8,276 bases of DNA from the NCBI GenBank assembly GCA_017458025.1, contig JAFTGG010000164.1, forward strand, positions 1 to 8,276, read 5' to 3'. The DNA comes from Oscillospiraceae bacterium (GTDB lineage Bacteria > Bacillota > Clostridia > Oscillospirales > Oscillospiraceae). The position numbers and the translations under genes were made by a program. Shown piece by piece: positions 6,008 to 8,276 of the stretch (position 1 is the stretch's first letter; every line of letters starts with the position of its first letter). The notes beneath the pieces are model-generated. The model saw only the letters and a program-made list of their open reading frames with translations, ran no database searches and had not been told where the DNA came from.

Positions 6008-6199
6008 GTGTGCCTTTCCAATGTTTATAAAAACGAGAAGACCAAGGAGAATCTGCGGGCGTCGGATGTCGCGTCCATAGATTTGGATGGCGGTATCGTC
6101 ACGCTGACGGACCTGTTTGGGCGCAAGACCTCGGTCGAGGGAACGCTCAAGCGCGCCGACCTGACCGGAGGCGTTGTCATCTTGCAGGTCAATTCCTGA
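6008..6199 (+). CDS. cooT: CooT family nickel-binding protein
   Basis: A 63-residue protein beginning (GTG start) Met-Cys-Leu-Ser, the hallmark of CooT. In CooT the N-terminal Cys2 contributes to the nickel site of a small homodimer that assists CODH maturation. The rest fits the family's small beta fold: alternating strands around VASIDLDGGIVTLTDLFG (21-38), TSVEGTL (41-47) and GGVVILQVNS (54-63). Usual length is about 60-66. The start is fixed by AAGGAGGTG (5992-6000), which is inside the last codons of the His-rich gene, 7 nt before the GTG. The intergenic gap is 4 nt, so translation is probably coupled. No clear terminator follows, so some read-through into nfnA is possible. Confidence 0.85.
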   Translation: MCLSNVYKNEKTKENLRASDVASIDLDGGIVTLTDLFGRKTSVEGTLKRADLTGGVVILQVNS

Positions 6200-6218
6200 T
6201 TTGCAAGGGAAAATTCAT

Positions 6219-6236
6219 TTGTCAAGCATTTAACTT
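6219..6236. promoter_or_regulatory. Possible Rex-type operator upstream of nfnA
   Basis: TTGTCAA-GCAT-TTAACTT matches the clostridial Rex consensus TTGTTAA-N4-TTAACAA at 11 of 14 defined positions with the right spacing. It ends 3 bp before the -35 box of the nfnA promoter. Rex senses the NADH/NAD+ ratio, which would suit a transhydrogenase operon. The match is by eye against a remembered consensus. Confidence 0.35.
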
Positions 6237-6239
6237 TTG

Positions 6240-6268
6240 TTGACGCAAGTTTTGATTCATGATACACT
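6240..6268 (+). promoter_or_regulatory. Extended -10 promoter of nfnAB
   Basis: TTGACG (6240-6245), a 17-bp spacer and TACACT (6263-6268), with TGA directly before the -10. The expected start is near 6275, leaving a leader of about 27 nt with the AGAGGAG site. ATACACT is repeated at 6274-6280, just downstream. Confidence 0.6.
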
Positions 6269-6284
6269 TGGAAATACACTAAGA

Positions 6285-6291
6285 AGAGGAG
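6285..6291 (+). promoter_or_regulatory. Ribosome binding site that sets the nfnA start at 6302
   Basis: AGAGGAG ends 10 nt before the ATG at 6302. The in-frame TTG at 6293 lies only 1 nt after it, too close to be used, so the protein begins MYRIVTK. Confidence 0.7.
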
Positions 6292-6301
6292 TTTGGCTGC
6301 C

Positions 6302-7159
6302 ATGTATCGTATCGTAACCAAGAGACCCCTGACGCCGACGCTCGTGCTCATCGAGATCGAGGCGCCGATGATTGCCAAAAAGGCTGAGCCGGGACAGTTC
6401 ATCATTCTGCGCGTAGACGAGGACGGCGAGCGTATCCCCATCACGATCCATGACTTCGATCGCGAAAAGGGCACCGTGTCGATCATCTACCAGATCGTCG
6501 GCGCGACGACCGAGAAGCTCAACCAGAAGCAGGAGGGCGACTACATTCAGGATTTCGTCGGCCCGCTCGGCAACGCGACGGAGATCCCCGGCGCGAAGAA
6601 AGTCGCCGTCGTCGGCGGCGGCGTGGGCACGGCGATCGCGTTTCCGGTCGCGAAGAAGCTGCATGAGAGCGGCGTGCACGTCGACCTGATCGTGGGCTTC
6701 CGCAACAAGGACGTAGTCGTGCTGGAGGACGAGTTCCGCAAGGCTTCCACCAACTTCTATGTCGGCACGGACGACGGCTCGTACGTCCGCAAGGCTTTGG
6801 TCACGGAGCTGCTCGAAGAACAGATCCAGGCGGGCGCGAACTATGACGCGGTCTTCTGCGTCGGCCCCATGATGATGATGAAGTTCGTCTGCAAGGTCAC
6901 GGAGAAATACAATATCCCGACCATCGTCTCCATGAGTCCGATCATGGTGGACGGCACGGGCATGTGCGGCTGTTGCCGTCTGACGCTCAAGGAGGCGGAC
7001 GGCGCGTCCGTCACCAAGTTCGCCTGTGTGGACGGTCCGGACTTCGACGGCTTTAAGGTCGACTGGGACGAATCCGTTAAGCGCAGCCGTATGTACGGCG
7101 AATGGGAGCGCCGCAAGCACGAAGAAACTTGCAATCTCTTTAAGAAGGAGGTCAAGTAA
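6302..7159 (+). CDS. nfnA: NfnA: NADH-dependent ferredoxin:NADP+ oxidoreductase, small subunit
   Basis: A 285-residue cytoplasmic flavoprotein of the ferredoxin-NADP reductase / PyrK superfamily. In NfnAB it binds NAD(H) and FAD and carries a [2Fe-2S] cluster. It works with NfnB in flavin-based bifurcation between NADPH, NAD+ and ferredoxin. An N-terminal FAD-binding barrel (1 to about 95) has RIPITI at 44-49. A Rossmann domain (about 99-210) begins KKVAVVGGGVGTA at 99-111. The C-terminal cluster region has DGTGMCGCCRL at 217-227 and Cys242 followed by GPDFDG at 245-250, which is characteristic of NfnA; Asp plus three Cys ligands are known for the Thermotoga protein. PyrK is the main alternative, but the adjacent GltA-like gene makes NfnA much more likely. 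It is separated from nfnB by one base, with the nfnB AAGGAGG site (7145-7151) inside its last codons. Confidence 0.92.
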   Translation: MYRIVTKRPLTPTLVLIEIEAPMIAKKAEPGQFIILRVDEDGERIPITIHDFDREKGTVSIIYQIVGATTEKLNQKQEGDYIQDFVGPLGNATEIPGAKKVAVVGGGVGTAIAFPVAKKLHESGVHVDLIVGFRNKDVVVLEDEFRKASTNFYVGTDDGSYVRKALVTELLEEQIQAGANYDAVFCVGPMMMMKFVCKVTEKYNIPTIVSMSPIMVDGTGMCGCCRLTLKEADGASVTKFACVDGPDFDGFKVDWDESVKRSRMYGEWERRKHEETCNLFKKEVK

Positions 7160-7160
7160 G

Positions 7161-8276
7161 ATGCCGAACATGAGTCTTGTCAAGAATCCGATGCCCTCTC
7201 AGGAGCCGGACGTTCGCAATAAGAATTTCCTCGAGGTCGCTCTCGGCTACACCGAGGAGCAGGCGCTCGACGAAGCGCAGCGCTGCCTCAACTGCAGGAA
7301 CCCGCTGTGCGTGCAGGGATGTCCCGTGAACGTACATATCCCGCAGTTCATCGAGAAGATCGTCGCCAAGGATTACGAGGGCGCGTATCAGGTCATTCAT
7401 GAGACATCCTCTTTGCCCGCGGTCTGCGGCCGCGTCTGCCCGCAGGAGACGCAGTGCGAGATGCACTGTATTCGCGGCAAGAAGGGCGATCCTGTCGGCA
7501 TCGGCCGTCTGGAGCGCTTCGTTGCCGATTGGCACAACGAGCACGCCGATGAAGCGTCCGCCAAGCCCCAACCCAACGGTCACAAGGTTGCGATCGTCGG
7601 CTCCGGCCCCGCGGGCCTGACCTGCGCGGGCGACCTCGCCAAGAAGGGCTATGATGTCACCGTGTTTGAGGCGCTGCATCTCGCGGGCGGCGTGCTGGTG
7701 TACGGTATCCCCGAGTTCCGTCTGCCGAAGAAGATCGTGCAGAAGGAGGTCGACGGCCTCAAGGCGATGGGCGTCAAGTTTGAAATGAACATGGTCGTCG
7801 GCCGCGTCGTCTCCATCGACGAGTTGATGGCGGAGTACGGCTTCGAGGCTGTGTTTGTCGGCTCCGGCGCGGGCCTGCCGATGTTTATGCATATCCCCGG
7901 CGAGAATCTCTGCGGCGTATACAGCGCCAACGAGTTCCTGACCCGCATCAACCTGATGAAGGCGTACAAGGACGGCTCCGACACGCCGCTCATGCCGCTT
8001 GCCGGCAAGACGGTCGCGGTCGTCGGCGGCGGCAACGTCGCGATGGACGCGGCGCGCTGCTCCAAGCGCCTCGGCGCGGAGGTGTACGTCGTGTACCGCC
8101 GCGGTATGGAGGAGCTGCCCGCCCGTAAGGAAGAAGTCGAGCACGCGGTCGAGGAGGGTATTATCTTCAAGACCCTGCATAATCCCGTCGAGATCCACGG
8201 CGGAGACGACGGTTACGTCAAGGGCATGACCTGCATCCAGATGGAGCTGGGCGAGCCGGACGCGTCCGGACGCTGC
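7161..8276 (+). CDS. nfnB: NfnB: GltA-like large subunit of the NfnAB transhydrogenase (3' end outside window)
   Basis: The frame stays open to the window edge (372 codons; the family is usually about 460-470, so roughly 90 residues are missing). It is a homologue of the glutamate synthase small subunit. Cys42, Cys45, Cys50 and Cys54 (motif CLNCRNPLCVQGCP) plus Cys89, Cys93, Cys99 and Cys103 can serve two [4Fe-4S] clusters. An FAD-binding GSGPAG lies at 147-152, the GGVLVYGIPEFRLPK segment at 176-190, and the NADPH-binding GGGNVAMDAAR at 289-299, followed by RR at 313-314. In the complex NfnB holds the bifurcating FAD and oxidises NADPH, or forms it from NADH and reduced ferredoxin. The start ATG follows AAGGAGG by 9 nt. 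Often annotated as NADPH-dependent glutamate synthase (gltA), but the nfnA neighbour argues for NfnB. Confidence 0.92.
   Translation, partial: MPNMSLVKNPMPSQEPDVRNKNFLEVALGYTEEQALDEAQRCLNCRNPLCVQGCPVNVHIPQFIEKIVAKDYEGAYQVIHETSSLPAVCGRVCPQETQCEMHCIRGKKGDPVGIGRLERFVADWHNEHADEASAKPQPNGHKVAIVGSGPAGLTCAGDLAKKGYDVTVFEALHLAGGVLVYGIPEFRLPKKIVQKEVDGLKAMGVKFEMNMVVGRVVSIDELMAEYGFEAVFVGSGAGLPMFMHIPGENLCGVYSANEFLTRINLMKAYKDGSDTPLMPLAGKTVAVVGGGNVAMDAARCSKRLGAEVYVVYRRGMEELPARKEEVEHAVEEGIIFKTLHNPVEIHGGDDGYVKGMTCIQMELGEPDASGRC

Noticed and set aside
6158..6190. GACCTG/CAGGTC inverted repeat at the end of cooT as a terminator
   Set aside because: Only 6 bp around a 21-nt loop, within coding sequence and without a T-run.
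7152..8198. A 348-codon minus-strand frame opposite nfnB, and a 308-codon frame (6257-7183) opposite nfnA
   Set aside because: Both are antisense shadows of NfnA/NfnB, whose cofactor motifs are complete on the plus strand.

Overview
The window comes from a GC-rich Firmicute, most likely a spore-forming Clostridia lineage such as Oscillospirales or Christensenellales. This rests on gene content read by eye: a YtvI-type sporulation-class membrane protein, a PheB-type ACT protein, an NfnAB bifurcating transhydrogenase, a CooC/CooT nickel module, strong AGGAGG-type ribosome binding sites and consensus sigma-A promoters. High third-position GC leaves long open shadow frames on the opposite strands, and these were discarded.

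Layout. Positions 1-304 hold no convincing gene but carry several inverted repeats that can nest into one fold. Positions 329-2137 (+) encode a Na/Pi cotransporter fused to a PhoU-like domain. It converges on a minus-strand AI-2E/YtvI-family membrane protein (3216 down to 2152), and the two share a hairpin terminator. Divergent from ytvI, a consensus promoter (3240-3268) drives a small HTH-ACT protein of the PheB family (3311-3748). A terminator follows, and then a short aspartokinase (3830-4801) that appears to lack the inserted first ACT domain. A strong terminator closes that gene.

Positions 4848-6199 form a compact three-gene operon under its own extended -10 promoter: a CooC-type nickel-insertion ATPase, a 106-residue protein with an extreme N-terminal His-x tail, and a CooT-type nickel-binding protein. 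The set is analogous to the CooC/CooJ/CooT maturation proteins for the Ni-Fe-S C-cluster of carbon monoxide dehydrogenase. No CODH catalytic gene lies in the window.

After a 102-bp spacer with a promoter and a possible Rex-like operator come nfnA (6302-7159) and the start of nfnB (7161 to the window edge). Together they make the NADH-dependent reduced-ferredoxin:NADP+ oxidoreductase. CODH maturation next to ferredoxin/NAD(P)H balancing fits an anaerobe that oxidises or makes CO or acetyl-CoA through CODH, possibly by the Wood-Ljungdahl route. That link is inferred from context.
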